Source of the DNA: Bradysia coprophila | Taxonomy: Eukaryota; Arthropoda; Insecta; Diptera; Sciaridae | Assembly: GCF_014529535.1 (NCBI RefSeq) | Contig: NW_023503313.1 | Coordinates: forward strand, 1,290,796-1,354,795 | Direction of reading: 5' to 3' | DNA length: 64,000 bases | In this document: one piece after another, positions 42,560 through 53,822 of the stretch | Numbering within the stretch: position 1 is the first letter of the stretch | How the letters are laid out: the number at the start of each line of letters is the position of its first letter | Translations under genes and position numbers: made by a program | Notes under the pieces: generated by a model | The model's database searches: none | What the model saw: only the letters and a program-made list of their open reading frames with translations | Told to the model about the DNA's origin: nothing

Positions 42560-42845
42560 CAAATGACTACCTTTATATGCCGGTGTTTCATGCACCAGCA
42601 TAGCCAAAGGTGGGGCAAGGGCCTATCACAACCCTTACTGCAATTCACCCGGGAGCAGTACCCCAGCGTATTAAACGCACTTGAACCACAGCCACCACGT
42701 TTCAGCCAAGGATAGGCTCCTCAACCATAGTTGGGACCAGGAGGATAGTGCAATCCTGGTGGGCTCCCAACACCCGTGGTACCGATTTAACCCTCGGGTA
42801 GGGTAGGTGGTATCGAAGACCACTTCGGATGGAAGCATGAACCGA
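42560..42845. repeat. GC-rich repeat-like block
   Basis: A sharply GC-rich island within AT-rich DNA, with no long open frame. It contains short internal inverted pieces (GGTGGCTGTGGTTC type; CACCCGGGAG) as expected of a structured RNA or a retroelement untranslated region. I do not recognise the family. The tRNA-Met-like sequence lies 240 bp away. Confidence 0.4.
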
Positions 42846-45611
42846 ATTTTACAATAGGACTACATTTATTAGCTCCGTTAAGTGCTGATGGGAATTGGGC
42901 TTTTTCTAAATGTACTCAAATTCAGGTCAATTAAACCGCCTTACTTTGCTGAATACTGTTGGGGACTGTCATGCGGACCGCCATTTTATTAGATAAGTGG
43001 GAACACACCACTTCCGATAATTTTACATATAAGATACACCACCAAAATCGTCAAGTGTCTGTATCGTATTACTTCCCCAAAGTTTAAATACAGTCTCTCG
43101 ATTTATTTTACTGCTGCTTCACCGAAAGCTCGTGCTATGAGCCTTCCTGTTAGACTCAGCATACAAATAATTTTCATTAAAACGTTCAGCATTGATTTCT
43201 CACTGCAGATCTTTTCAGCTCGATAAATATTTTACCCCGGAGGTTTAAATAAAATCTTTTGATACTAACACATCACTGACCAGAACAGTCGTTATGGTGC
43301 TCACCCATTCAATGATCTCCATTTTGTCGGTCGCTTTAGTGTATGACAATCTAATGTAAGGACTTGACAGACATATGATAACTCTTTTATATTTCTAACC
43401 ACATCTGGGAGCTAGACAACCAGAAAACTATAGGCCTGGATTGTAACACATTACCAGACAAATTGTTAACATCAGTTTTGTAATATCTCAGTGTAGGATC
43501 ACACTAATTAAATTATTTTAATTTTCTGCAAAAAAAACTTCATTTTTTTTAATTTTCTCATTTTCTTTTATGTTTGGTACAACAAAGAAAAATAAATACA
43601 ATAATGTTGTTGTGTAAGGTGGAATGTACGTCATAAAGAAGAGAAGAAAAAAAAACACAGAAAAAAAAATTGTATAAGCGAATGGAGAAAATTCACTTGC
43701 AAAATGCAAAAAAAAAATAGAATAATATTATGGGGGGGTGGTTGATATGAAATGAGGGAGTTATCCAATCATAAATGCGAATATTTTTAGTGGAAGTGGA
43801 ACATTATAATAAATTTTCATTGTGTTTTACTTTGCAGTGTTTCGTATACTGGTAGTTATTCAAATTCTATGATAATGTTCCACGTATTGTTAAGTAAAAT
43901 TAATCAAAACAGGGAGGTGGAGCTTTCCGAAATTAATTTCATTCTTTTGTTTTTAGACTCTTTTGTTATTCATTCATATAATAATAATACTCGCAGACTG
44001 ATGAATTCATACATTCATATTTTTGAAAATTATTGTTACGAACTAGACGAGCAAACAATGTGCAGAAAGGTGCTATTATTATAGATAGGACGACTTTGTG
44101 GCATACAATTTATTGGCGTGTTTTTATTTAAATTAGTTTTGTAAAGTTGATGTTCAACACAACCATCATCTACACATAATATCAACTTTGTTAAGAATGC
44201 AACTATATTGTTTGTTGTTTGTGGAGTGTTTTTACTGTCACATTACGGACATATCGGTATAAGGGAATTCTAGATTAAACAGCTGATTCCTCATTGATTT
44301 AATATGTTGCTACAAAATGGTTCATAACACTTATTGACACATGTTTGGCCAAGAAGCTCTTGATGCCTCATCTTTGTGTAAATGTAGAAAAATGTAGTAG
44401 ACGAGATGATCTACATTTTTAAGTATTTGCTCAAAAATGAGTCATCATAGCTTATTGGTAAAACCTCGATTATAGGAATGTCTCGTCCGCAAAAATTTGT
44501 CACTATTTCATGTACAAATGGCTATAGCTGGAAAGGCTCTATCTCATGTAACATCCTTTGATTTTCTATGTTCGAAGTATTGTTTTGTTCGATTAAACTG
44601 ATGTTGTAGCATACTCTTAGACTCTTATACAGGATCGGAAATGACTACCAGAAAGATTGTAGTCAAACAAAGTTACCAACAAGCACTGAGTATAATTTTA
44701 GGCATCTGCCTATTCCGACACCAAATTTACATTTTCCGTTTCTTTTTTCATTCGTTAAAAGTCGAAAGAGTTGTATTTTCCGGTTTTGGAATGGAGACCA
44801 AGTTTGGCCCCTCATACAAAAATTAAAACTTTGATAAAATGTGACTAAAAGTATGTCGAAATGTGATAGCTAACTTAAAAGTTCATTCCAAATGGAATTC
44901 AGGACCGGAAATTTTTCAATATATTTTACGATTTGATCACCACTGACCGAAAATGTTTATTGATCTTGATCCTGATTTATAGGAGTTTAATGAAATTTTT
45001 GAAGTGTCATTCTAGGAGTTTTGGGAGATTTCAGGAGATTTCAGGAACATTTTGAAGTGTCATTTTAGGAGTTTTAGGAGGTTTTGGAAGGTGTAAGAGA
45101 CCTGGCAATAAGCATAGGACATGTCGACTCAATGACTCTCAGGTCTCTGTTTAGCTTACAGGTCTTTTAACAGAATATTTTCAACGGACCTATAAAAAGG
45201 CCAAAAGGTTTTCTTCAATGATCGTGTATTACAAAGATGGTTTAAGGTATTATAGCTCACAACAGGTCAGGTAAAGCGGACATGAAGATGAGATTTAGTT
45301 TGACTATTTTTCAGATCTTTGCTTAGGTTGACCTGAAACGATCGAATTGAACAAAATGTTTATGGATTTTTCGGGATTTCAGCATCATAATGAAAGTTTG
45401 AAAAAACAATAAATAAGAGTTTCAGGTCAACTGGAAAAATATTAGGTCAAAGTTTCAGGTTTCAGCTAATTCATAGCCTTATCTTCTGATCTTAATAACT
45501 TCAATGGGTAAAACAAATTTATTCAAATCGTCTCTGTAATTAACAGATGAAGTATCTGTCAGCAAGGGGCTATTAATTGAAGTAAATCGAAACCGCAGTT
45601 TCCTATTTCAT
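42846..45611. other. Gene-free AT-rich stretch
   Basis: No supported exon or structured repeat. A local tandem of 'taggagtttt.ggag.tttcagga' occurs at about 44995-45090. Confidence 0.4.
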
Positions 45612-46446
45612 TACAATTGTTAAAAGTTTCCTATGTGCAGAATAAGCACCAGCTGAATATCACCAGCTGATCTACTAACACACACTTACCGTATGATAAA
45701 CAATCAAAACACTTTCTGAACAATTTGTTTTTGTCCTTTATTTCGTTGTGTCTGTTCGTTATATATTTAACAGCATTTTACAGTATTTATAAATAAAATA
45801 ATTCTGCCAAGTTCTTGGAAGGTGGAATTGTACCAAGAATCGATGCAACATTTCCACGCTGAATTGAGAGTGCTAACCGCTGGAACATAAAACTCATCGC
45901 TCTTTTCTCATGAGTAACTTCAGCGATCTTGCTTCCAATTGCTTTTATTAGTTTAATTGCTTCTTTGCCAAAAACACCGGACGTCTCTGTGGCTACTGGA
46001 ATGAAAATAAATTGTTCTCGCAAATCGACGTAGTGTTCGTACTTCTTTTCTTCCGCGTGTTTTGCAGCCCAGCCTAATTCTTTTGAAGTTCGATTTATAT
46101 ACGATGATGCAAAAGTATTAGCACAAGTATAGTCCTATAACAGTGATTTTCCTTTGGTCCAAGGTAAAAGACTGAGGCCATCAGGTTTCTTCCCATCTGG
46201 TCTGGAACATCCTGGTGGTTCGAGTAAACAAGGAACTTCTGCTGATTTCAATCCTCGTTGCATTAAGTTTACTTCAATCATACGTGTTATTTATAGATGA
46301 CGTTAACGTAGAAATGCACTGTGAGACTCACAGTGTGGGTAGGTTGTCTTTGAATTGTTTACAATGCAAATTGTTTTTGTTTGTACACCAGCTGGTGATA
46401 TTCAGCTGGTGCTTATTCAGCACATAGGAAACTTTTAACAATTGTA
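45612..46446. mobile_element. Element with 58-bp inverted ends enclosing a retroelement pseudogene
   Basis: The left arm (45612-45669) and the right arm (46389-46446) are inverted copies with about one mismatch, beginning TACAATTGTTAAAAGTTTCC. Between them lies a decayed minus-strand reading frame of retrotransposon type (45787-46281). No target duplication was found. Confidence 0.75.
45787..46281 (-). pseudogene. Decayed fragment of a retrotransposon-encoded protein
   Basis: Read from about 46281 downward, the frame gives EPPGCSRPDGKKPDGLSL, then DYTCANTFASSYI, LREQFIFIPVATETSGVF and FQRLALSIQRGNVASILGT before stopping at 45787. This order of motifs is, from my knowledge of invertebrate genomes, the C-terminal part of proteins linked to non-LTR or other reverse-transcriptase elements. 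An in-frame TAG at 46135-46137 stands where a Trp codon is usual (before DYTC). No reverse transcriptase core precedes it here. It is therefore a broken fragment. The family name is uncertain. Confidence 0.6.
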
Positions 46447-46787
46447 CTACACACATTTGGCTATAAAGAACCACTTTAGCTAGAGATCATTGCTGTCATT
46501 TTCCCTCGAAGAGTAAGGGTATTAATACACCACATGCCAATGCAATGGGACAATTCGATTAGTGGCTGAAATTTTCTTTTTTATCACCCGAATGCTCATC
46601 GGACTATAGTTTTAAATGGCCGAAATATATAATCGGCATAAAAACTGGAAGAATGTTCGTTCATGGAATCATACACAAACCAAGAAAAATAGTTTTATCG
46701 AAATTTGATTTTACTTCCAAATTCTACACCTATTTTACACCATTAAAATGCATGCCACTATAAAACGAGCGAACACAATTGAGGACT

Positions 46788-48645
46788 TTAATAAACACGA
46801 CTCTTCAAACCAACTTCCACTCCATTCTTTGAACGTAAAACGATTTGCGGAAATATGACTGGAGCTACGCCTTTCGGAATGATTTCATAGTTTCGAAGCA
46901 CTTGAACCACAATGGTTTTGATCAACAGCAAAGCGTACTTCTGACCAATGCAATTCCTACAGGAGCCGAAAATAGAGCATCCTTATATTCCGATCGAATA
47001 CCGATAGAAAATGGTTTACTTACCTAGGTCCAGAAGAAAATGGAATAAAGGCCATCGGATCAATTGTCGACGATACACCTCCATTTGGATCGAAGCGGTC
47101 CGGAATAAATTCATTTGGTTCGGGAAATATGGATGGATTGCGAAAGGCGACAAAAAGTGTTAGGGCTAGACTAGAATCCGCAGGAATAATACGACCGTCG
47201 TCTGTTGATTGGAAAATTGTTAGGTGATCGGAAGATCCTCAGTTATTTTTTAGCTTACCCAAGCAAATATCTTCTTCAATATAACGAGCAATAGCAGGAA
47301 TCGGTGGGTAAAGTCTCATGGTTTCCTTAATAACCCAATCCAAGTATGTAAGATCTTGAAGTTGTTGACTCGTGATGGATTCATTTTTATCCGATCCAAA
47401 AACGTTTTTAATTTCTTTGAACACCTTTTCCTGAATGTCCTTATGTTGGCCCAGTGCATATAAGACAAAGGCAATTGCAACTGGAGATGAGTTTCGTCCC
47501 TTAAATTGAAACGAAAATCAGGACCTCTTAAAGTGCAGGCGATCGGTTGAACACTTACGTTGAACGTTAACGTGTTTACTTGATCCAATATGGCATCGTT
47601 TCCCAACGAATTACCGTCTACGGTACCTTGCAACAACAAATCAACGAATACGATTTTCGAAGCCGATTCGCCGTCGCTGTTGTAATCTCCAGCTTTTTTC
47701 ATCATCAAATGGTCGCGGCGCTTTAAGATGACTTTGTTCGAAAAGCTATTTATGACCTCGAGTGTTTTGTTGTACTTGGCCTTTCCAGGCCACGGCAACA
47801 AATTATACAAAAACTCATTTCTTGTCCAAAAGCTTGAAAAACGTGATCCTAATACATCCATGACCCTGTGCCATTGAATAGACATTATTGAATAATACGT
47901 TTATCTAAAGTAGTAGAAAACTAAACTTACTCAGTCATCGCTTTCACATACTCGCTACTTGAATCATTAAGGGCATCTATTCGTTCATCACACATAATTT
48001 CGCAGATGCTATCCAAAGCCGTTAAGTAACTTAGACCCAATACATCCACAGCATCACCATCCTTAGTCGACTTTAATTTCTCAACTAATGCCTCACCACG
48101 TCGACTGAATACATCAACAAAATATTCAAAGAATTTCGAATGGAACATCGGTGCCATTACTTTACGTTCAGCCCGCCATTTTTTGCCCGTACCAGTTAAC
48201 AACCCTTCACCGATCCATGGCTTTAGAAAATTGTACAACGGACTCTTGGTAAGGACTTTGGTGCTGGTGCCCAGCACCGTTGAGATGATTTTCAGATCGC
48301 TTGTCCAAACGGTCACATCATTGTAGATTTTCGTTCTATAACTATACCCATAGGTTTGATGTGATTCGAGTATGAGGCTTATCACATCTGAAAATGAATG
48401 AACGTTTGGGTCATGAACTTGATCTGAATTCAGTTATACGATGATTGAGCAGAAATCGAATTTCAGAAATATGGAAACAATTTACCTTCGGCTGATTTGG
48501 CTGCGTAATTGAAAGCATTTCCCACAATCGGCTGTGCAACAGGCCCAGGAAACTTTTCAATCAAATCAAATTTACGTTTATTTTTTACATAGTCGTACAG
48601 CAAAGACAACACAACGAGCAGAAATGATATTATTATTACGAACAT
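46788..48645 (-). CDS. Cytochrome P450, CYP4-like, with atypical I-helix
   Basis: Six exons, high to low: 48645-48486, 48387-47931, 47865-47559, 47499-47259, 47201-47024, 46956-46788; 1512 bases, 503 aa, the usual length. An N-terminal membrane anchor (MFVIIISFLLVVLSLLYDY) and a proline-rich hinge (KFPGPVAQPIVGNAF) place it in the ER membrane. The C-helix WRAERK, the K-helix KETMR (ExxR), PDRF and the haem loop PFSSGPRNCIGQKYA with the axial Cys are all intact. CYP4 enzymes usually oxidise fatty acids, pheromones or xenobiotics. The odd point is the I-helix: NTLTFNGRNSSPVAIAF, rebuilt across a phase-0 intron, has Asn-Ser-Ser where the family has Asp/Glu-Thr-Thr, the pair that delivers protons to bound oxygen. 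Either the enzyme works differently or this is a specialised or decaying paralogue; there is no stop or frameshift. CYP4 assignment is by overall likeness only. Confidence 0.92.
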
Positions 48646-48994
48646 TTTCGTTTCTTTTTGTTATTCTCTCTAATTTAATTTAATTCGATGATGTAAATAT
48701 ATGACACCGAAACAACAGAACCGAAAAAAAATAAATGAAAAGATGGTACAAGGTCGTCGCGAGTCGGTATCTCAAATTATTCTGAGTTAATAAAATGATG
48801 GTCTATAACAAGCGTTGTGTATTTGACTTTTTCTTATTTGTGTAAGGTAAATGCAGGAGATTCACGCTGCGACAAAACAGACGATCTCGTGCTAACTAAC
48901 GAAATAAATCCTTTACATTTCGTTGAAATAATTCCGTTATCATATAATACCGATCATATCAACCGATCATGTAATTATCTTTTGATAATTTTTA
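48646..48994. promoter_or_regulatory. Upstream region of the P450 gene
   Basis: AT-rich leader with repeated TTTAATT directly before the P450 start codon. No known regulatory motif can be named with confidence; beyond 48995 the sequence is a transposable element, so the promoter is probably confined to these 350 bases. Confidence 0.35.
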
Positions 48995-49436
48995 GCCCCG
49001 TACGAAGTACTGGGGGCTTATAAGATTAATATGCCGTTTGTAACATGTTGAATTGGAAGCAGACGGTAAGGGCAAAGCATTTGGTTATGTTAATAGATGA
49101 CGAATCCGCAATAAAAAAAATGTCCGCCCGTCCGTCCGTCCGTCTGTGACCCCTCTAGCTTGAGCAAATCACAACCTTTTTTCAAAATTCTTTTTTTCCC
49201 CGATTGGTATCGACAAAAGTAAGGTCAAGTTCGAAAATGGACATGGTAGGGTCGGCCCTTCCAGAGCTAGGGCCCTATAGGTGTTTTTCAGTCTTTCGAC
49301 GATATCTACCGAAAAACGCACGCAATAGCTGCTTGTGATATATCAAATGAAAGGTATTGACGAGTAGAACAAAGTTGCTGAACATTTTTTTTGGGTAAGA
49401 TGCAACGCGGGCTTGTTGGGAGGGCTCAAAGGTCGT

Positions 49437-50110
49437 TACTCGGCCCTAAGTGTTTTTTGCACATAAATCGAGTACAGTGAACGACATCTCAAATGTCTCA
49501 CTGTCATTTTTTTTTCAGAGAATGTCATTGTGAATTTGCAATGACACAATAAAATTCTCAGAAAAATTTGACAGTGAGACATTTGAGATGTCGTTCACTG
49601 TAAATCTCATCCGATTTTGCTAGATTTGGTTTTTTATGGAAGGTAATTGAATACCGAAAAGAACGTGGCGAAAAAAGTTTCAAATTTGGGCCCTTGGACT
49701 AAGGCCGCTACTCGGCCCTAAGTGTTTTTTGCACATAAATCGAGTAAATCACATCCGATTTTGCTAGATTTAGCTTTTTATGGAAGGTAATTGAATACTG
49801 AAAAGAACGTGGCGAAAAAAGGTTCAAATTTGGTCTCTTGGACTAAGGCCGCTACTCGGCCCTAAGTGTTTTTTGCACATAAATCGAGTAAATCTCATCC
49901 GATTTTGCTAGTTTTTGTTTCATTTGAGAGATAATTGAATGCCGAATAGAATGGTGGAACAAAAGTTTTAAATTTGGGCCCTTGGTCTAAGCCCGCTACT
50001 CGGCCCTAAGTGTTTTTTGCACATAAATCGAGTAAATATCATCCGATTTTGCTAATTTTTGTTTTATTTGAGAGGTAATTGAATACTCAATGGAAAGTTG
50101 GCAAAAATTT
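49437..50110. repeat. 144-bp tandem repeat, four copies
   Basis: The motif TACTCGGCCCTAAGTGTTTT recurs at about 49437, 49709, 49853 and 49997. The last three are 144 bp apart; the first interval is 272 bp because a 126-bp element plus a 2-bp duplication sits in it (272 = 144 + 128). Confidence 0.9.
49475..49600. mobile_element. TA-flanked (mariner-like) MITE, copy 1
   Basis: 126 bp with inverted ends of about 30 bp, starting CAGTGAACGACATCTCAAAT. It is flanked by TA on both sides (49473-49474 and 49601-49602). The neighbouring tandem units show the uninterrupted sequence GAGTAAATC, proving the insertion point. TA duplication and CAGTG ends point to the Tc1/mariner group. Confidence 0.93.
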
Positions 50111-50772
50111 TTGGGTTTCTAAAATAATGTCGTAAATTGTTGGTTTTATTTGAGAGGTACTTCGTACGGGCTTTCGTAATTGCGCTATGCGCAATTTTAA
50201 AAATGAACACTTTCAGTAAATTTGACCATGCCCAACTTGACTTGCATTTTGGTAACAGACGCATTTGAGGGTTGTAGACGTATTAGGGTTCCGGGCGTGT
50301 TACGGCTACGGACGTATTATGGTTACGGACGAAATAGGATTACGGGTCGTACGGGGCTAAGTCGCAGCAAACGCTCCGACTGTTCTGATGCCTTGTTTTT
50401 TTTATACATTTCCATAATTATGTTGGAGCATCCAGATCGACGCAAAAATTGTTCTACGGTGAGCCCCCAAAATATTTATCAGTTAGTCTAAAATTGGAAA
50501 AATTACGAGATGGTGGCCCACAGCCCACCTAGCATCAACTCTGAATTGACAAGTGTCAAATTTTTAGGCTTTAAAGATAAGAGCTACAACTTAGGATGTT
50601 TTAACTCATACAACGAGAACGATCAACGCACTGCTCCTAGCGGTGCATTGAGTTGAAAGTTGAAACGATTCATCTAACTTTACAAAAGAAACATAATATG
50701 TAGTAATACTATATTATAGAGCATAGTGTTATTTCACCGCCCTCTAAAATAATTTCTATGTATGTTTGGTTG

Positions 50773-50934
50773 CAACGCACTTCAAGCAAAAGTGCTATTA
50801 ATGACAGCTGCCAAATAGAGTACTATTTTGTATGCAATTTTATCCCCCCTCTTTTTACAGTGTAAAATTTTGTATGGAGCACTGTCAAGTTTCAGTATCC
50901 TATTTAGAGTACCACTTTTGCTTGAAGTGCGTTG
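50773..50934. mobile_element. MITE family CAACGCACTTCAAGC, copy 4
   Basis: Complete 162-bp copy with ends CAACGCACTTCAAGC and GCTTGAAGTGCGTTG, in the opposite internal orientation to copy 3. The arms 'aaatagagtactattttgta' and 'cctatttagagtaccactttt' are kept. Confidence 0.82.
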
Positions 50935-50940
50935 ATGGTA

Positions 50941-51104
50941 GCAGTGCTGTGGGTGAACCATATCTTCAATTTAACTGTCAAATAGAGGACTATTTTGTAT
51001 ATGAATTTTTTTTCTAGATTTCGTTTTTACAGTGCCCAAATTTGTTTGATACACTGTCCTGTTTCTGTACTCTATTTAGAGTACCACTTGAGCTTGAAGT
51101 GGTA
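50941..51104. mobile_element. MITE family CAACGCACTTCAAGC, copy 5 (ends degraded)
   Basis: It lies directly after copy 4 and follows the same order: 'actgtcaaatagaggactattttgtat', then 'acagtgcccaaatttg', then 'ctctatttagagtaccactt' and 'gcttgaagtggtag'. The left end is lost. Confidence 0.65.
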
Positions 51105-51304
51105 GAACAGATTTTCGCTTAGAATAACGTTCTGCGTCGAAAAAGTTGAAATATTCTTGACTGCTTACATTCCAAATAAAGAACCAAAAACAACCAAAAA
51201 CGTGTACAAAATCGAAAGAATTTACCCTATTTGTATGGATTTTATGAAATGTTTACGGAATTGTGTTGATAAAAATTATAAGATTTAAAGAAAATACTTA
51301 GTTA

Positions 51305-51428
51305 CAGTGAACGACATCTCAAATGTCTCACTGACAAATTTTTCTGAGAATTTTATTGTGTCATTGCAAATTCACAATGACATTCTCTGAAAAAAATGTC
51401 AGTGAGACATTTGAGATGTCGTTCACTG
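51305..51428. mobile_element. TA-flanked (mariner-like) MITE, copy 2
   Basis: 124 bp, same family as 49475-49600 but inserted in the opposite orientation. The ends CAGTGAACGACATC and GATGTCGTTCACTG are flanked by TA (51303-51304, 51429-51430). Confidence 0.92.
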
Positions 51429-51816
51429 TATGTAGAATTTACAAACAAATTTCATAAGGTTACATCACACGAAAACATCTTTTTTTTTCTTCACAATCAT
51501 TATATGGTGCACGTGTAATCTATATAACCTGTTCCAGTATTGAAATGTTTTAGTTGAAACAGGATATCTTTACATTACACTCCCACATATAAACGAAATA
51601 ATTTTTTTTACTGCAAGACTCTGAAAGTTTAGTGGGTTGAAGTATTTCTTATCAACAGTGTAGTGGATGCAGTGAGATGGCATTAATTTATCGTATATTT
51701 TTATGCATTAGCAAGTACTAATTAGAGCACATGATGCCATCGTCCAACGTAAAATACAACGAGTAAGAAGGAGCAAAATTGAACAAAAGAAGAGAAAAAC
51801 GGAAAATGTGTCTCTC

Positions 51817-51982
51817 CAACGCACTTCAAGCATGAGTGGTACTCTAAATAGGGTACTGAAACTTCACAGTGTGTCACACAACTGTACAACACTGTAAAAA
51901 ACCATTTCATACAAAATAGTACTCTATTTGGCAGCTGTCAACTATGATCACTTTTGCTTGAAGTCTCGCTTGAAGTGCGTTG
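51817..51982. mobile_element. MITE family CAACGCACTTCAAGC, copy 6
   Basis: Complete copy of 166 bp. Its right end holds a short duplication (GCTTGAAGTCTCGCTTGAAGTG), so the terminal repeat is present one and a half times. Confidence 0.82.
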
Positions 51983-52355
51983 TCTTTCTCTTTGACTAAG
52001 AGTAGTTTACAGTGCATGCTGCGAAAATGATTCATTACCTGGGTGACCAATTTTGAGATAAGAGCAACTCACAAGTGTGTGTCCAAAATCACAAAACTTC
52101 AATAATTATTTTCGTTTTCATATTGAAAGGCATAAAATATTTCAGATGATGCATTCTTCTAACTCGTTTTCCGTGAATGATTGTGCACCCTGCGAAAATA
52201 GAGTTTATCTCCTGCAAGCTGATATTTCATACATTACGCGTTTCTGCATATAAACACAAACACATACATAACCACAGCCTATACGATTGGATAATTCACA
52301 CATAACCCACCTAGGGTAAATTTACTTTCCATCTACATATTTGAAAAAAAAAAAA

Positions 52356-52430
52356 TAGCCGAACGGCGGAAGCGAACACGGGACCAGCAGCATATCAACC
52401 AAACATGCTGACCACTACGCCAACAAATCA
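52356..52430 (-). other. tRNA-like sequence (SINE head or tRNA relic)
   Basis: The minus strand shows an A-box TGGCGTAGTGG and a B-box-like GTGTTCGCTTCC, about the right distance apart, followed at once by a T12 run that would stop RNA polymerase III. The T-arm and anticodon arm do not fold properly, so it is not a working tRNA gene. Confidence 0.5.
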
Positions 52431-52695
52431 CATAACGCGATGCAATTGCTGTCGGTAGTGGTTCGTTAGTCACTTCTACATCGATCAAATAATCAGAGTA
52501 GTCGGAATGATGTGATTTGAACGAAATGTTGAGGTGGATAGTATATGTGTGTGAGTAAGTAAATAAAGGATTCTCTGTATGATGTTTTTTTTTGTTGTGA
52601 ATGCGTTTTAAAACAACATAATTAATTTTAAATCCAAATTTGTGTGGTTATTTCGCTAATGTATGAAATATCAGCTTGCAGGAGATAAAACATTG

Positions 52696-52816
52696 TTCTA
52701 CCTTGGTGTATATTTCTCGAATCACTTCTTATATACAATTGTGTATACACTCGCTGGCGCTCGTTATATACAATTGTACATACGAAGTTATTCTCGAAAT
52801 ATACACCAAGGTAGAA
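52696..52816. mobile_element. 121-bp palindromic MITE
   Basis: Inverted arms TTCTACCTTGGTGTATATTT and AAATATACACCAAGGTAGAA. Inside, TATATACAATTGT is again inverted. It sits in the right arm of the larger foldback element. Confidence 0.75.
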
Positions 52817-53411
52817 AATGTACTATTATGTGTCGATAGTGTCACGCAAATATCCCTCATGTAATCGACCATTTTCGCAGGCGCCAAATTGATATTTAAG
52901 AATCAATTTTCGCATGGAGCAAGCAATAAATTTAAATTAATGTGTCGTTCTACCCATTATCTCGAACAGATCTGTATAATACAAAATCAATTTGAACAGG
53001 TGATTTCAGCATATTTTTTGTTTACTAGAGAACCGCGTGCTACTCCGAAGTTTGTGAACTTTTTAAGGGAGGTGATCATTCAGAAGCCTAGTAGACAATT
53101 TCGAACTTCTCACTTTTCCACTCTCACTCTTTCATCTATTAAAATTGATACACAAGACGGTGGTGGCATCCTTGCATTCACGCCGCATGTGTGCCTAAAA
53201 TTTTAATTGCAAATTGAAAAATGACTGAAAAATCGAAACTCTGCGAAGTTTTAAATGTGCGAATCAAAGTTTATGTTTTATTTGATTTATTGATTTAGTT
53301 ATTAGTTGAAATTATTTCCTTTTCGTTCTGGGATGCGAAATATTGAACTTCAACTAATAAATTATTAATTAATTTCATTAACTTTATTTCTCATGTCCAA
53401 AAAAAAAGAGA

Positions 53412-53822
53412 ACCGAAAAGTAAATTTCAGCGCTTCCTGTATGAAAATGACGATGCGTTAGAAAGTATTACGCACTTTCCATTTTCAATTCTGACCGCAC
53501 TTACAGCGTCAATTGTATACGAAGAAAAGGAAAAATACGGAGAGTGTTATATACAGCTACAGTCATCGAAATTTGTGCCTTTGCTTCAGTTGTAGTCTAA
53601 AATTCAGTTGAAAATTACGATCCATCGAACCTGGAGTTGGGTTTCAAATCGTTCGGATTCCGTCCTATTTTGTGACTTTATGGGATCAATAATTTAAACT
53701 AATAACAATTCTTGCAAATTCACGCCGTAAGTGCGATCGAAATTCAAAATCTTTCTCACGCAAGTCTTTCTAACGCAACGTCATTTTCATACAAGGAAGC
53801 GTTGAAATGTATTTTTCGGTTC
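53412..53822. repeat. Foldback element with 60-bp arms
   Basis: Left arm at 53412-53470, including CAGCGCTTCCTGTATGAAAA, is inverted in the right arm at 53764-53822 (TTTTCATACAAGGAAGCGTTG) with a few mismatches. A second motif, 'cgccgtaagtgcg', appears in both orientations at 53497, 53725 and again outside at 53868. No coding frame. Confidence 0.72.

Larger units (their letters stand above)
48995..50171. mobile_element. CCCCGTACGAAGTAC-type repeat element, copy 2
   Basis: It begins GCCCCGTACGAAGTAC and ends GTACTTCGTACGGGC, so it has short terminal inverted repeats. A (GTCC)n tract lies at 49129-49150. The right half is a 144-bp tandem array, interrupted by a TA-flanked MITE. No coding frame. 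A related copy is at 41086-41981. Confidence 0.78.
52191..52881. mobile_element. Foldback element with nested insertions
   Basis: The outer ends CCTGCGAAAAT (52191) and ATTTTCGCAGG (52871-52881) are inverted. Next inside, TTTATCTCCTGCAAGCTGAT at about 52207 is inverted as ATCAGCTTGCAGGAGATAAA at 52670. A second, small palindrome (52696-52816) and a tRNA-like sequence (52356-52430) lie within. Confidence 0.65.

Noticed and set aside
44140..44205. Possible microRNA hairpin (AAAGTTGAT ... ATCAACTTT)
   Set aside because: Stem of only about nine pairs with a large loop; no match to a microRNA seed I recognise.
49129..49150. (GTCC)n tract considered as a CRISPR or telomere-like repeat
   Set aside because: Short simple repeat inside a transposable element copy; no spacers; the organism is eukaryotic.
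52889..53206. 105-residue plus-strand frame
   Set aside because: Lies next to foldback repeats, has no motif and its end contains a repeat piece ('attcacgccgcatgtgtgcc').
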